A DNA stretch of 63,252 bases from Bacteroidota bacterium (GTDB taxonomy: Bacteria > Bacteroidota > Ignavibacteria > SZUA-365), in NCBI GenBank assembly GCA_023432805.1, contig JAEYUG010000125.1, positions 1 to 63,252 on the forward strand. Direction: 5' to 3'. The translations under genes were made by a program, and so were the position numbers. Below the pieces are notes generated by a model. The model did no database searches, had not been told where the DNA came from, and was given only the letters and a program-made list of their open reading frames with translations. This document shows positions 45,776-57,700 of this stretch, piece after piece. Numbering within the stretch: position 1 is the stretch's first letter; every line of letters starts with the position of its first letter.

Positions 45776-48700
45776 CCCGGTGCGACGGTGAGAAGTCGGT
45801 CGAGGTAGCGGTTCGAGAGTTTTTCGAGGACGGTGTTCTGCCGGAGCCTGTCGTTGAGGTTCTTCCAGTCGACGTGGTCGAGTTCCTGATCCTGGAAGTA
45901 GCAGCTGAAGACGAACTGCTCGCGGCCGGTCGTGGGATCGACGTGCCGCTGCAGGCACTGGGCGCAGATCTCCTTCATCATGCACTGCATCGGTGAGTTG
46001 ATCGACCCGATGCCCACGTGGGTGCCCAGATGGGGAGCGAGCACGCCGTGACGGGCGGCGGCGACGGCGGCCATCATGCGGTCGCTTCCGATGGCGATGA
46101 CGCGGCTGATGCCGGAGAGCGGAACGAGGGGTTCCCCGAAGGTGCCGGAAGCGTACGCGAGCATTGCCTGCACGATGTTGCCCCGGAAGTGTGCGTCCTG
46201 CGGGCGGTGGGGTTCGATCTCGGCGCCGTCGTCGGTACTCCAGATGACCTGGGTGGTAGCGTCTTCAATGTCCTTGCGGCGGTAGAGATCCTCCCCCTTC
46301 TTGTACCCGGCGAAGTAGATGACGCGGCAGCCGTTGCTGACGAGTGCGCGTGCGATCGAAAACAGCACGGCGTTGCCGAGTCCGCCGCCGGCGAGGAGCA
46401 CGTTCTCGCCCTGGGGAATCTCGGTCGGAGCGCCGGTTGGCCCCATCACGACGATGCGTTCGCCGATGCGCAACGCCGCACAGAGACGGGAGGATGATCC
46501 CATCTCCAGCACGATCATGCTGAGCAGTCCCTCTTCGCGGTCGACCCATGCACCCGTGAGGGCGAGTCCCTCCATCGTCAACGGGGTGCCGTCGGCGACG
46601 GGAGCATTGCGTTCATAATTCTGCACGCGGTAGAACTGCCCCGGTTCGAAGCGTTCGGCAGCACCGCGGGCGCGTACGGTCACTTCGACGATGGTCGGCG
46701 TGTACCGGGTGATGGCGACGACCTCTGCCAGGAGGCGGTCGTCGAGATGATCGAGAAGCCTTGTCCATGCTGCGTCGCCGACTGCGTCCGGGTGTGGTCG
46801 ACGTGCATCGCCGGTCGCTGACGGGCCTCCGAGAAGGAGATCGGCAATGGCCCGATAGCCGAGCTTGGCCGATGCCATGGCCTTGACGACATTGCCGGCG
46901 AAGCGTGGATGGTTGTCGCCGAAATAGCTGATGTGGCGTCCCTCATGCGTGTACGATGTGAAGAACCCGAGCCGCGTGGGTGGGACTTCCACGAGTTCGT
47001 GCTCGTCGACGAGATGTGGGATGAAGTACCGCGTGCGGGGATCGAGGGCGAAGGTGCCGGGATTTTCGCGGGCGATGATGGTATTGGGACTCGTTCCCGC
47101 GGCGATCATCAGACTGCGGGCGGGCAGTGTGACGCATTCTCCCGTCGCGCGCCACTTCCCCCCGTCGTCGACGGCCTGCCGCTCGAAGACGACGGCGTCG
47201 AGCGCCTCCGATCCATCCACCAGCGCCTCGAGGGGCGAGAGGCACTCGACGAACGAGATGCCTTCTTCGAGGGCCTTGATGATCTCCTCGTGGTTGAGGC
47301 GGTAGGCGGGCGAGTCGGTCATCTGCTTTCTGTAGACGATGCGCACGCCGCCCCAGGAGCGGAGCAAGGGGATGAAGTTCGGGCGTTCGCCTGCCTGCGC
47401 GGCACGCCGGCGTTCGGCATCGAGCGCGTCGGCGTGACCGAGGAAGCGGTCGAGCACCTCGCGTTCATCCGGGGAGTACATGGCGCGGACGGCTTCCTCG
47501 CTGGAGTTGGCGACGAGGGCGTGGTAGCGGGCGGCCACTTTCGCGACCTGCACCGGGTAGTAGGCCATCAGTTCGGTGGCGGTATCCACCGCCGTGAGTC
47601 CCCCACCCACGACCAGGGCCGGAAGCTGCACCTGCAGGTTCGCAAGCGAGGTCGCGCGCGCGGCGCCGGTCAGCTGCAGTCCCATCAGAAAGTCGCTGGC
47701 CATGCGCATGCCGCGGCACATGTTGTTCTTCATGTCGACGATGGTCGGGCGTCCCGCCCCCGTGGCGAGGGCGACGTGGTCGAAGCCCGCCTGCCAGGCG
47801 TCGTCGATGGTGAGGGTGCCGCCGAAACGGACACCACCGTAGAGGCGGAAGCGATTGCGGCGTTCGAGTGCAATCTGAATCAGGGTGAGGAAGTTCTTGT
47901 CCCACCGCACCGTGATGCCGTACTCCGACACACCGCCGAAACCGCGCATGGGTCGTTCGGCGAGATCCTCCACGATGCTGTGGAAGTCGCGCAGGGGCGC
48001 GGGCGGCGTGCCGGTGCCGACAAGCGTGTCGTCGAGCGGTTCGATCTTGAGTCCGTCGATGCCCACGACGCCGAAGCCCTCGTTGAGCAGGTAGTGTGCG
48101 AGGGTGTAGCCGGCGGGACCCATGCCGACGACGAGCACGTTGCGGCCGTTGTAGGGCAGGGCGACGGGACGCACGACATTGAGGGGATTCCACCGCGTCA
48201 GGAGGAAGTAGATTTCGGGTCCGTAAGGCAGCGCAAGCACGTCGGTGAGCGCGCCGGTTTCGATCTGCGGGATGTTGACGGGTTCCTGCTTCTGGTAGAT
48301 GCATGACTTCATGCAGTCGTTGCAGATGCGGTGGCCCGTGCCCGGGCACATCGGGTTGTCGATCATCACGACGGCCAGAGCGCCGAGCGAGCGTCCCTCG
48401 CTGCGGAGCATCTGCATTTCGCTGATCTTTTCGTCAAGCGGACAGCCGTCGAGTTCGATGCCGAGGGGATTCCGCTTCGACGTGCCGTCCTTCTCGCGCA
48501 GGCCCTTCGAGCAGGAGTCCCTGTCGCGGTCATGACAAAAGATGCAGTAGTCCGATTCTGCGGTCACCGCGCGCCGGGTGTAGCGCGGATCGGTGAGGTG
48601 GAATCCGTCGCGGCGTCTGAGATGTTCGTCGGGACCCGTCATCTCGCCTGGCAGCGCATCGTTGGCGCGCACGACATGCACGAGATGCTGATAGTCGAGG

Positions 48701-49338
48701 GTGGCCGGCAGGTGGAACGAGACCCAGCTCTTCACATGCACGTGCAGCTCCGGCAGTCTGGTCACCGCCATGCACCACTGTTCGATCGCAGCCAGATGCC
48801 GGTCCGCCGTCGCATCGTCGACGTCCGTCTGCCGCTCTCGTTCGACGAGCCGTTGCGCAGCCACAGCCATGCGGAGTTCGGGGTCCCCCGCATCGACATC
48901 GGCGGCGGTGGCTTCCGCTGCGGCGGTGGCGGCGTGGGCGATCGCAGCAGGGTCGTGCGCCGCCGCATCATCCCACACCATCTTCTTCAGCACGCGCCGC
49001 TGCACGAACTCGCGCTTGAACCAGAGGATCGGCCGGTCGCGTTCGACGTCCGCACGCAGGTGTTCGGATGCGTGCTGCTGCTGGAAGAGGATGGCCAGGA
49101 AGTCGTCGAGTGCGCGTCCCGCATCGACGAGCAGGGCCGACACCTCCGTCGGAAGCCACGCGGTGCCGCGGTCGGCGAGGTAGCGCTCGTAGCGCTCGGC
49201 CATGGCAGGCGCGCTGCGCCCGAGCCAGTCGCGGAAGGTCTCGAACAGGTCGCCGAGTCGGTCGGTGCGATGGAGGTCTGCGAAGGTGTAGCCGGGGAAG
49301 CCCAGGGGCATGTCTGCGGTGTCGGGGATGCGCTGCAT
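45763..49338 (-). CDS. Large FAD/NAD(P)/Fe-S oxidoreductase, GltD-like plus PyrK/NfnA-like fusion
   Basis: A 1191-residue cytosolic protein. Residues 1-250 are helical and unrecognised. Cysteines 265, 268, 276, 299, 331, 339, 342 and 346 lie in the position of the two [4Fe-4S] clusters of GltD/NfnB-type enzymes (compare CNDCMKSCIYQKQEPVNIP). A FAD-binding GMGPAG follows at 405-410 and an NAD(P)-binding VVGGGLTAVDT near 565. From about 880 is a ferredoxin-reductase module (FEPGQFYRVQN, LLAGGGLGNAV) with a [2Fe-2S] site, cysteines 1119, 1125, 1128 and 1146. The two halves correspond to separate subunits in NADH-dependent ferredoxin-NADP oxidoreductase. ATG 49338 was chosen; the frame opens at 49467. 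The reaction is unknown. Confidence 0.82.
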   Translation of the reverse strand: MQRIPDTADMPLGFPGYTFADLHRTDRLGDLFETFRDWLGRSAPAMAERYERYLADRGTAWLPTEVSALLVDAGRALDDFLAILFQQQHASEHLRADVERDRPILWFKREFVQRRVLKKMVWDDAAAHDPAAIAHAATAAAEATAADVDAGDPELRMAVAAQRLVERERQTDVDDATADRHLAAIEQWCMAVTRLPELHVHVKSWVSFHLPATLDYQHLVHVVRANDALPGEMTGPDEHLRRRDGFHLTDPRYTRRAVTAESDYCIFCHDRDRDSCSKGLREKDGTSKRNPLGIELDGCPLDEKISEMQMLRSEGRSLGALAVVMIDNPMCPGTGHRICNDCMKSCIYQKQEPVNIPQIETGALTDVLALPYGPEIYFLLTRWNPLNVVRPVALPYNGRNVLVVGMGPAGYTLAHYLLNEGFGVVGIDGLKIEPLDDTLVGTGTPPAPLRDFHSIVEDLAERPMRGFGGVSEYGITVRWDKNFLTLIQIALERRNRFRLYGGVRFGGTLTIDDAWQAGFDHVALATGAGRPTIVDMKNNMCRGMRMASDFLMGLQLTGAARATSLANLQVQLPALVVGGGLTAVDTATELMAYYPVQVAKVAARYHALVANSSEEAVRAMYSPDEREVLDRFLGHADALDAERRRAAQAGERPNFIPLLRSWGGVRIVYRKQMTDSPAYRLNHEEIIKALEEGISFVECLSPLEALVDGSEALDAVVFERQAVDDGGKWRATGECVTLPARSLMIAAGTSPNTIIARENPGTFALDPRTRYFIPHLVDEHELVEVPPTRLGFFTSYTHEGRHISYFGDNHPRFAGNVVKAMASAKLGYRAIADLLLGGPSATGDARRPHPDAVGDAAWTRLLDHLDDRLLAEVVAITRYTPTIVEVTVRARGAAERFEPGQFYRVQNYERNAPVADGTPLTMEGLALTGAWVDREEGLLSMIVLEMGSSSRLCAALRIGERIVVMGPTGAPTEIPQGENVLLAGGGLGNAVLFSIARALVSNGCRVIYFAGYKKGEDLYRRKDIEDATTQVIWSTDDGAEIEPHRPQDAHFRGNIVQAMLAYASGTFGEPLVPLSGISRVIAIGSDRMMAAVAAARHGVLAPHLGTHVGIGSINSPMQCMMKEICAQCLQRHVDPTTGREQFVFSCYFQDQELDHVDWKNLNDRLRQNTVLEKLSNRYLDRLLTVAPGPLS

Positions 49339-49453
49339 CGGGTCCTGTGTACGTGGTGAACGGGACGTGTCGCCGCACGACGGATGCGCGGGGATGTGCG
49401 CGGCCGTGGCGGATGGGATGTGCGTGGGGTGACGTGCGTCGGGATGGAACGGG

Positions 49454-49484
49454 AAAAGGTAGGACAATCGGCGGGATCAGACAA
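49454..49484 (-). promoter_or_regulatory. Promoter of the oxidoreductase fusion gene
   Basis: Minus strand TTG (49484-49482), 20-base spacer, TACCTTTT (49461-49454; one mismatch), with a leader of about 110 bases. Confidence 0.5.
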
Positions 49485-49514
49485 ACGCGCCGTCCGTGAG
49501 TGCGGACGGCGCGT
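49485..49514 (-). terminator. Hairpin after the FN3 gene
   Basis: ACGCGCCGTCCG (49485-49496) pairs with CGGACGGCGCGT (49503-49514), 61 bases past the FN3 stop. It is followed on the minus strand by TTGTCTG and directly abuts the next gene's promoter. Confidence 0.6.
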
Positions 49515-49575
49515 GTCGTGTTGTGTGGTGCTGTGCTGCCGTCCGGTGGACGGTCAGCGACGCGGCACGATGTCG

Positions 49576-51717
49576 TCAGGGCCGGGCCCAGGACTCGTCG
49601 GACCTGGCACTTTCAGGCTTGCCCTTCTTCAGCACCGTGACCGCGTAGTAGTAGACAACGCCCTTCTTCACGGACGAGTCGGTGTAGGTGCGCTTCGCGG
49701 CAGGAACGGTTGCGATCTTCTTCGCGCTGCCGCCCTGTTCGCGGCGATAGATGATGACCTCGGCTGTGGCTTCATCCGACACCTCCTCCCACTCGACGCG
49801 CAGGCCCTTCTCGTCGCGCGAGGCACGCACGTCGCCGGGCGGCAGCACGGGATCGATGCGGATCCATCCCTCGACGGGAGCCGAGCGCACGCCCTCGTTG
49901 CCGACCAGGTCGATCGAGGCGACGGCGTAGCGGTAGCGGATGCCGGGGGTGATGGTGCTGTCGATCCACACCGTTCGGTCGGGATCGTTCGGCATGCGGG
50001 CGACGAGTATGAATCCGTCGACGGAAGCCGGCGCTGTCTGTGCCTGCGCGCTCTCCTGACGGCTGCGCCGTCCGGTGGATCGTGGCGGCGGACTCTGCGG
50101 TGCGCGCTGTGCCGGTGGACCTGCACGGTACACTGCATAGCCGAGGACCGTCTCATCGTAGGCGCGGGGATCGTTCCAGTTGAGCACGAAGCGATCGTTG
50201 CGTGGACGCACGATCAGGTTCTGCGGCGGCTTGGGCGAGGTTGCGATGCCCGGTCGCACGACCTCGATGTTCGAGTACGCACTGACGAGCTCGCTGAAAT
50301 TGACCGCCCGCACTGCATAGCGGTACATGCGCGTGCCAGAGAGCGTGATGCTCGTATCCTTCCATTTCGTGTCGGTCAGCGGCGGACTGACGGCAAGCAG
50401 GGAGTCGTAGGCACCGCGTGCGCGGCAGACATAGTAGGCGGAGATGTCGGGTTCGACGTTTGCATCCCAGCTCAGTGCAACGCCCCCCTCGATCGTCTGC
50501 GCCTTGAGGTTCTGCGGTGTGGCCGGCGGGATCATCGACCGCGTCCACCCCACGACCACGCCGGTCTTCTGCGACTCGCGGTTGGCGTAGGTGAGGTTGC
50601 TGAACTTGTAGTAGTATTTCGACATGCCCGCCGCACTGACATCGAGCCAGGATGCCGTCGTTGCCGGTACGTCGGCGATCTTGACGAAACCCGTGTCGTA
50701 GTGGTTGCTGCGGTAGATGCGGGTCGCGATGATATGCTCGTTCATCGTGAGCGTCCATGACAACCGCACGCCGTTTGAATCCTGCATCGCCCGCAGGTTC
50801 TGCGGCAACGGGAGTCGCGAGAAGTTCAACGTGTAGACCGTGGCGGCTTCCGCAGCGGGGCCCGGGTTGCCGTAGAAATCTTCAGGTACGACGTGGTACT
50901 CGTACTGCTGGCTCGCGCGGAGCCCCTTGTCGGTCAGCGTGCAGAAAATCGAATCCCCCTTCTTGTAGGACCCCACGCCGAGATCGATCTGCCGGTACTC
51001 CTCCTGTCCCGAAAGCCGCCGCATCACCCGGTAGGTGGCGGGCAGCGGTTTCGGTGCTGGTCCGCTCCATGTGATGCGGACGGCACTGTCGGTTTCGAGC
51101 ACCTGGGTGGGTCGCATCACGGCCATCGACCATGCCGCACCGCAGAGCACGCCGGGCGACGTACGCGGCCGCACGGCCGCGCCGGAAGCCAGCAGCATCG
51201 AGACACGGTACTCGTAGCTCGTGCCCTGCACCGCCGTGCTGTCGAGGTACAGCAGACCGAGACCGACCAGCGTCGTACGCTCGGGCGTGATCAGGATCTT
51301 CTCGAGGCGTGGAGCTGCGAGCATCGCATTCCACAACTCTTCGATGCTCGCGAGTTTCATCCGTCGCACCGCATCGTCGAGCGGTCGACGCCCCACGCGG
51401 CCAATGAGTTCCTGGACGGACGCAGGCGCCTCGACGTCCGCGATCGCGGTCCACGCTTCGCGGCCCGTCTTCCGTTCAATGCGGTAGCCGACTGTGTCAC
51501 CCACCGGATGCGCGCGGCTGGCCAGCAGCATCCCGCAGGCGATGTACATGCCCCGGGGTGCGGAATGCACGAACGGAGCCGGACTGACTGTTCCCCTCGC
51601 CTGGGAACGTTGTCGTTGCGCATCAGCGTCATGCACGGTCATGACGAGGAGCAGAAGAAGCAGTGCTGTCGTGCCCCTATGCAAGATGCGGGCGCGGGTA
51701 TCGGTCATCGGTTTCAT
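49576..51717 (-). CDS. Multi-FN3 exported protein
   Basis: A 713-residue protein with an N-terminal signal (ALLLLLLVMTVHDADAQ). Several fibronectin type III-like modules follow, marked by repeats such as PQNLRAMQDSNGVRLSWTLT, PQNLKAQTIEGGVALSWDAN and PPQNLIVRPRNDRFVLNWND, with RMYRYAVRAVNFSELVSAYS-type G strands. A Pro/Arg/Gln-rich stretch interrupts one module. FN3 modules mediate protein or glycan contacts on surfaces. No T9SS tail is present. ATG 51717 has GGAGC upstream and lies 17 bases after the giant gene's stop, so the two are cotranscribed. Confidence 0.82.
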   Translation of the reverse strand: MKPMTDTRARILHRGTTALLLLLLVMTVHDADAQRQRSQARGTVSPAPFVHSAPRGMYIACGMLLASRAHPVGDTVGYRIERKTGREAWTAIADVEAPASVQELIGRVGRRPLDDAVRRMKLASIEELWNAMLAAPRLEKILITPERTTLVGLGLLYLDSTAVQGTSYEYRVSMLLASGAAVRPRTSPGVLCGAAWSMAVMRPTQVLETDSAVRITWSGPAPKPLPATYRVMRRLSGQEEYRQIDLGVGSYKKGDSIFCTLTDKGLRASQQYEYHVVPEDFYGNPGPAAEAATVYTLNFSRLPLPQNLRAMQDSNGVRLSWTLTMNEHIIATRIYRSNHYDTGFVKIADVPATTASWLDVSAAGMSKYYYKFSNLTYANRESQKTGVVVGWTRSMIPPATPQNLKAQTIEGGVALSWDANVEPDISAYYVCRARGAYDSLLAVSPPLTDTKWKDTSITLSGTRMYRYAVRAVNFSELVSAYSNIEVVRPGIATSPKPPQNLIVRPRNDRFVLNWNDPRAYDETVLGYAVYRAGPPAQRAPQSPPPRSTGRRSRQESAQAQTAPASVDGFILVARMPNDPDRTVWIDSTITPGIRYRYAVASIDLVGNEGVRSAPVEGWIRIDPVLPPGDVRASRDEKGLRVEWEEVSDEATAEVIIYRREQGGSAKKIATVPAAKRTYTDSSVKKGVVYYYAVTVLKKGKPESARSDESWARP

Positions 51718-51734
51718 GATGTGCTCCGGTCTGC

Positions 51735-54700
51735 TCAGAATGAGAGGAATTCGAACGTCGGCGTGATTTCGAGGTACTCGTTGTTGCCGATGCGTCCATT
51801 GATCTCGCCTCCTATCTTGAAGACGGTGAATGGACCTGTACAGAATTCCTCGAAGACCACTGTCACACATCCCTCGACCCCCAGTTCGCCGAGAATGAAA
51901 CCGGTGATGTCGAATGATGCCCCAGCATCGGAATTGTACGTGAAGTACCCCCCTGCACCTGCCGCGACGAGGAGATGACCTTTCACGGACAATGCCACGG
52001 GGATCGGGATGAACCAGATCGTTGCGTTCGCATTGATCTCGATCTTTGCTAGTGCGTACACACCGAAGAAGAACGTCGTGCTGGGACCGAAATTCAAACC
52101 AAGTCGTGCCTCGCCGCCCATCGTACACTCGACGCTGAGCGAAAACATGACGATGTCGATCGAGAAATTCGGCGTGCCGGGAATCGGCATCACCACGGCC
52201 ACCTGTGTGAAGAAACCGTTCATCGTCTTGAACTCGTCGGGGAGAGGGCGCTCACTGATGCTGTAATCGACCACCAGCTGGAGACGATCCGGTGGGATGG
52301 TGTAATTCGCACCTGCTATGAACACAGCCTTCCCTTCGCAGACAGGATTGTCGATCTTTCCATCTCCTGCGGCGATGAAGGACCAGAACTTGTTCTCTCC
52401 GAAGCTCAGCACGGTTTCAAGGAACCCGTTGAAGAAGCACCCGTCGGAAATCTCGTAGTGCAATTGCACGGTTGCGATCAGGGCCATCATCTCGAAATCG
52501 ACGGTGATGGTCAGATCACTGAATGGGCCGTCTTCAGCTGGCGCAGCCGGACGCATCGGGTCGAGCATGTCAGACATGGGACCCTTGGGGAACTCGTCAT
52601 GACGAGGGAGATACAGGGCGCCCAGACCGCCCTTGGTTCCAGCCATCTTGAGTTCGCCCTTGCCTGCCGCGATCGTTCCATTCCCACCGGATCCCTCGAC
52701 GGTGTAGTACATGGAGTCCTTGCCCGCGAGTTCCTCCGTGGCATACCATCCTGCGAGCGATGTCGTCCAGACGAGGCCCGGTTCAAGTTGCGTTCGTCCG
52801 TAGATGTTCTTGACATCAGGGGCCGACGTATTCTTGAACAGCGACTGGCTCTGCGGCGGCACATGATCGCTGTTGATCACCTCCGCAATGGTCGAGAACC
52901 CACCGGGCACCTTCCGGTGCCAGAACATCATGTTGAGCTTGAACTTGCCCTCGAGGGCGATGGCATTCTTGTAATCGCCCCAGTCGCCTTCCGCCTTGAA
53001 GCCATCGGGATTCAGTTTGCCCGATGCTACAGAAAGCCGCACGCCACCCGCGATGTAGTTCTGGAAGTACACGCCATCCATGCCGAACACCCCGCCGGGC
53101 GAGTAGTAGATGCGCGCGTTCTGTGCAGCCAGATTCGGGATGTCGATGAGCGTGAGTCCGCCCAGCATCGACATGTACGGCACCTGATCGAAGCCGAACT
53201 GGAAGGTGGTGAGTTCGAAGCGGCCGACCTGATACACGATGATGGTCTTCGCAGAGGCACTGATGTCGTTGGTCGCATTCGATCGGAGCATGAAGGCGCC
53301 GAGGACGATCACCTCCGACGGATCGAGTCCCTGCAGGTTCTTTCCCGGTCCTTGCGTGGCCTTGATCTCCGGATGCAGCGACGACAGGTTCCACGACTCC
53401 GCGTCGGCCGCGAGCACGAGCGGACTCTTGAGCTCCATCTTCGCGATACCGAGCATGTCGATCTTGTCGAGCGTGAAGTCGCCACCCGTGAGCGCGTCGG
53501 GCCGCAGTTGCATGCCGGTGAACGGTATGCTGACGCTCGCCGATCCGTCAGTGACGTTCTTGATCAGCGGCGCCTGGATGGCACCATCGAAGCCGATATA
53601 CCCGTCGATGATGCGGAAGTTCGTCGTCGCAATGCGCCACTTCTGCAGGGCGATGCTGCGGTCTTCGAGTGCGGACGCATCGAGCGGTTCGAGTCCGCTC
53701 TTCTTCACGTGCACGTCGCCGAGATTGAAGACGAAGTCGCAGGTCGACGACATCGATGCTCCGCACGAGGAGAGTGACACCGTGATCGCAGGAGCGAGAT
53801 GCATGCTATCGGGCACGAGCGTGCTCGAATCGACCGGCGACCGTGCATGGTAGCGGTAGAGTTCGAACACCAGCGGTGTGGCCGCACCCGATGCCAGGCG
53901 CAGTGCACCACCCTTCGTATCAAAGGTACCGCCCACCGATGTGAGCGCCGGAAGCAGCAGATCGGGCGTGTCGCCGGGCGAGGGCGTCCTGAGTGCGAGG
54001 AAGGGCTGTACCGGCACGCCGTCGGGATCCTCGAACTTCAGCTCGTTCGTGTTGATGGACCAGCCTGTCATGTTCAGCGCGCACGGTGCACGGAACTGCC
54101 CCTGCGCGTAGTCGGTTCCGATGGCTTCCACGCGAATGCCTGCGGCATCACGCATCTCGGCCAGATACGACGTGTGGGCGAATAATTCAATCTTCGGGTC
54201 CAGCACGCGCACAAATCCCGCGAGCGGCTTCGATGCCGGCGGATTGCCCGTGCCCGTCGACTGCAGTTCGACATTGACGAACTGATGCCGCGCATCAGCG
54301 TATCGAGTCTTGAACACCGAGTTGGACGGAATGTCGACGAAAGCGCCGTCGATGCGGATGCGACCGCCCGCCAGTTCGGTCAGATCCTCGATCTCGATCG
54401 GGAATCCGAAAAGTCTGGTGATATCCATCCCGTTGTAGGTGCTCAGATACATGTTGAGCCCGCTCTCCTGACCCGAGGTCACCTGCGTTGAAAACTCATC
54501 GCCGATGTACTGCGCGCTGCTGTCGGGCATCTTCGTCGCCTTGATCATGCGATGGCCGGGAGGCACGCCGTGAATGACGTATTCACCGTCGGTGTTCGAA
54601 TAGGCCGTCAGCTCGGGATATCCTTCGACGAACACCCGCGCTCCCGGCACGCGTGCGCGCAGGATGGTGAGCGCCTGCTCGGCGAGCTGACCGGTCTGCA

Positions 54701-57700
54701 TGAGCTTCTTCACTTCCGATTCATCACCGCCGGTCTCCAATTCGCGTCGCTGGGGATCGACGCGCTCGGGCAGATTGCCCGATTGTTCGCGCGTCTGCCG
54801 CACACCCGCCTGTCCGGGACGCTTACCGACGTACACCACGCCGGCGACGCGTCCGCCGAGCTGCAGCACCGCCCAGCGCTTCCTCCACTTCCCGTCTTCG
54901 GGGATGCCTTCGCAGAGAATGCGCCGTGGAATCAGATCGGTGCCCGGAGCGGAAATGCGCACGTTCGCCGACGGCGACATCGACTTGTAGGCGAACTCCA
55001 CATACCCCTCGTCATTCGTGAATTTCAGGTAGGGGGACAGCAACTGCATGACCGTAGAGAGCGGAAGCTGTGTCGATTGCATCATGCCGCCACTCCCTCC
55101 GGAAGCCCCGCCCGACGAAGGCGGCGGAGTATAGAAGTCCTCGAGCACGACCATCGCCCCCTTGACCGGCTTGAGGTCAGGATCGAGAACGCGCACCTGC
55201 AGGCGGCGTTTCGCCTCGAACATGACGATGGCGTCATGGGTCAACGCCCCGAGCACTTCGAACTGCGAGTCCTTCAGCACGACATCGGTATCCTTGTCTG
55301 CATACTTCGGACGCTTCTGCAGATAGAAGGGCTGGTAGCCGGGAATGGCAGGACTGAGAAACACGCCGCGGACATCCGTATAGTGGCGCGCGCCGTCGCC
55401 GAGCACACCTTCGACACCTGCAAGGGGTTTGGCGTCTTCGTCAACCACAAGACGTGTGACGGTCAGCTTGGGATCGATGTAGATCGGTCCGAGATCATAC
55501 TGGTACCCATAGGCCAGGGGCGTGAGCTTCTCGAATCGCTTGTACCCCTCCTTCAGGAAGAGAATCTTGTACTGCCACATCGCACCCGACGAGTCGATGT
55601 TTTCGACCACGAAGCGTCCGTCTTCATCGGTCCAGTCCAGGAAGATGTTGTCGAACTGACCCGGGGCGAGATCAGGCGGATTCTCGGGCTCGGTCTGCAG
55701 AATCACGAGCACGTTGTGCAGAGGCTTCCGCGAGTCGCTGCGCAGCACCTGACCGAGAATGCGCGGCTTCTTCGGTGTCATCTTCAGGGTGACATCGAAG
55801 GTCGGGATCGTGTAATCCTTGTTATAGACGACTTCGTTGCTGTAGTCGTAGCCGGGGTCGAATGTTTCTCCACTGGTCGAGTACTTCGACGTGTAGGCGA
55901 TCCACTTCGCCTTGTAGTTCGGGTGGAAGTACAGTTCGTTGGTGTTGCCGTCGGGCTTGGTCTGCGGCGTCATGCCCGAAAGCCAGTATCCGTCGGAGCC
56001 GCCGATGTTGCGCACGAGACGCGTGAAGGTCACCGTTCCCTTGGGCTCGTTGATCGTACCGCGCATGCCGATCACATATCCCTCGTTGCTGCTGTAGTAC
56101 TTGACCGTGGGATCCTGGTAGCTGTCGGTGAGATGCTGCAGCTGAGGTACGAAGGCTTGATTCGACGGCGGGGTGGAAAGCTCGCCCTCGTCGTCGGGCA
56201 CCTGCACGGGCACGACGCTCTTCTGTCCGCGTGCGATGTAGACATTCACCCTGTTGCCGAGGTCTTCGTTCTTGGTCTTGTCCTGCACCCGCACGCGCAG
56301 ATTGTAGGTCCGCACGAGCGAGGTCAGCGACACCTCCCGCGTGTCTCCGGGATCGCAGGCGATCTGCGTGCCCGATGTGCAATAGTAGGGATTCACGACC
56401 TCGACGACATAGTACTTGTACAGCGATGCATTCTGCAGCCGCTGGCTGAACTCGGTTGTGCTTCCGATGCGGATCGTCGCATTGCTTGCGAGCAGGGTGT
56501 GCTGCGTCTCGATGAATGAAAAGGTGAACTCACCCTCTGCATTCGTATGCGTCGTGGCCATCACCTCGCTGATGTTGTGATACGTCTTCCCGTTCGTCTC
56601 GTCGCGGACATAGGGTTCACCCGGGAAGCTGTTCGCCGGCACGGTCTTGTACCTGCGGATAAGCCGTACGACAACACCGGCCACGCGACCCAGATTCGAC
56701 TGCACCGACATGACCATGCCAATGGAGGGCACGGTCCGCTCTGCATACAGTTCCGACGGCTTGAACGTGTAGTACAGCGTCCCCTTCACGGTGGCATTCA
56801 TAAGCACGGGATACGGGATGTTCGCGGTCGGCGACATCGACTCGGAAAATCCCGGCTTCGGCTTCTTCCCCTCCGATTTCGCCTTCACCGTGTCGAGCAT
56901 CGCGTACGGCGGCAGGGCGGGATTGTAGGTGAACGACCATATGTCGCTGTATCCGCTGTTCGCAAAGGTGTACCTGTCCTGCAGGTCATACGCGCGCACG
57001 CGCCATGCATACCGCTTGCCCTTTTCCAGCACGGGATCGGCGGCCGCCATCTGGTACACCGGCATGGTCACCTCGCGCGTAAGAAGCGGAAGATTCGACT
57101 GCATCGCATTCGCGACATTGATCTGACCGGGATCGAGCTCGACCATCGTGAGCTCATAGCGCGCGAACTGACCGCGGCCCATCGGCACAACGGACCATTG
57201 GAAGGCTGGTCGCGCCTTCACATCGCTGAGATTCGCCGGGGCGATGAGAGAGGGAGGAACGAGTAGGTGGATTTCGAATCTTGCGCAGGCATCGGGCGAC
57301 AGCGCTCCATTGGGGGCATCGTAGCCGACGAGCATCATGCAGAGCCGGTAGCTGTCTTCGGGAAGCCGCCCGGTCCGCTGGGTTTCGGCCTTCGTCGAAC
57401 CGACATACCGCACACTCCCCTCCTCGAGGAGTCCGATATCCATCGCCGTCAGATTCGACGTGCCGGGCGGAATCACCACGGGTGCGATCGGTGCATCGAG
57501 GATCGTTTCGGCAACCACCCCACGCGCATCCCCCTCGATGTACCCCTTGAAGCGAACGGAGACGGGACTTCCCGTCGGATTGCTGACAAGGAAGCGAACG
57601 GTATTGGGATTCGAACGCCAGTCCGAAATGAATGGCGATGGTGTGGGATCCATCTGCACGGCCAGACTCAACTGGGCCATCGCGCGATCGGCGATGCTGA

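Noticed and set aside
54552..56519. A 655-codon plus frame opposite the giant envelope protein
   Set aside because: His/Arg-rich shadow with no motifs; the minus frame is continuous for 2001 codons with a signal peptide.
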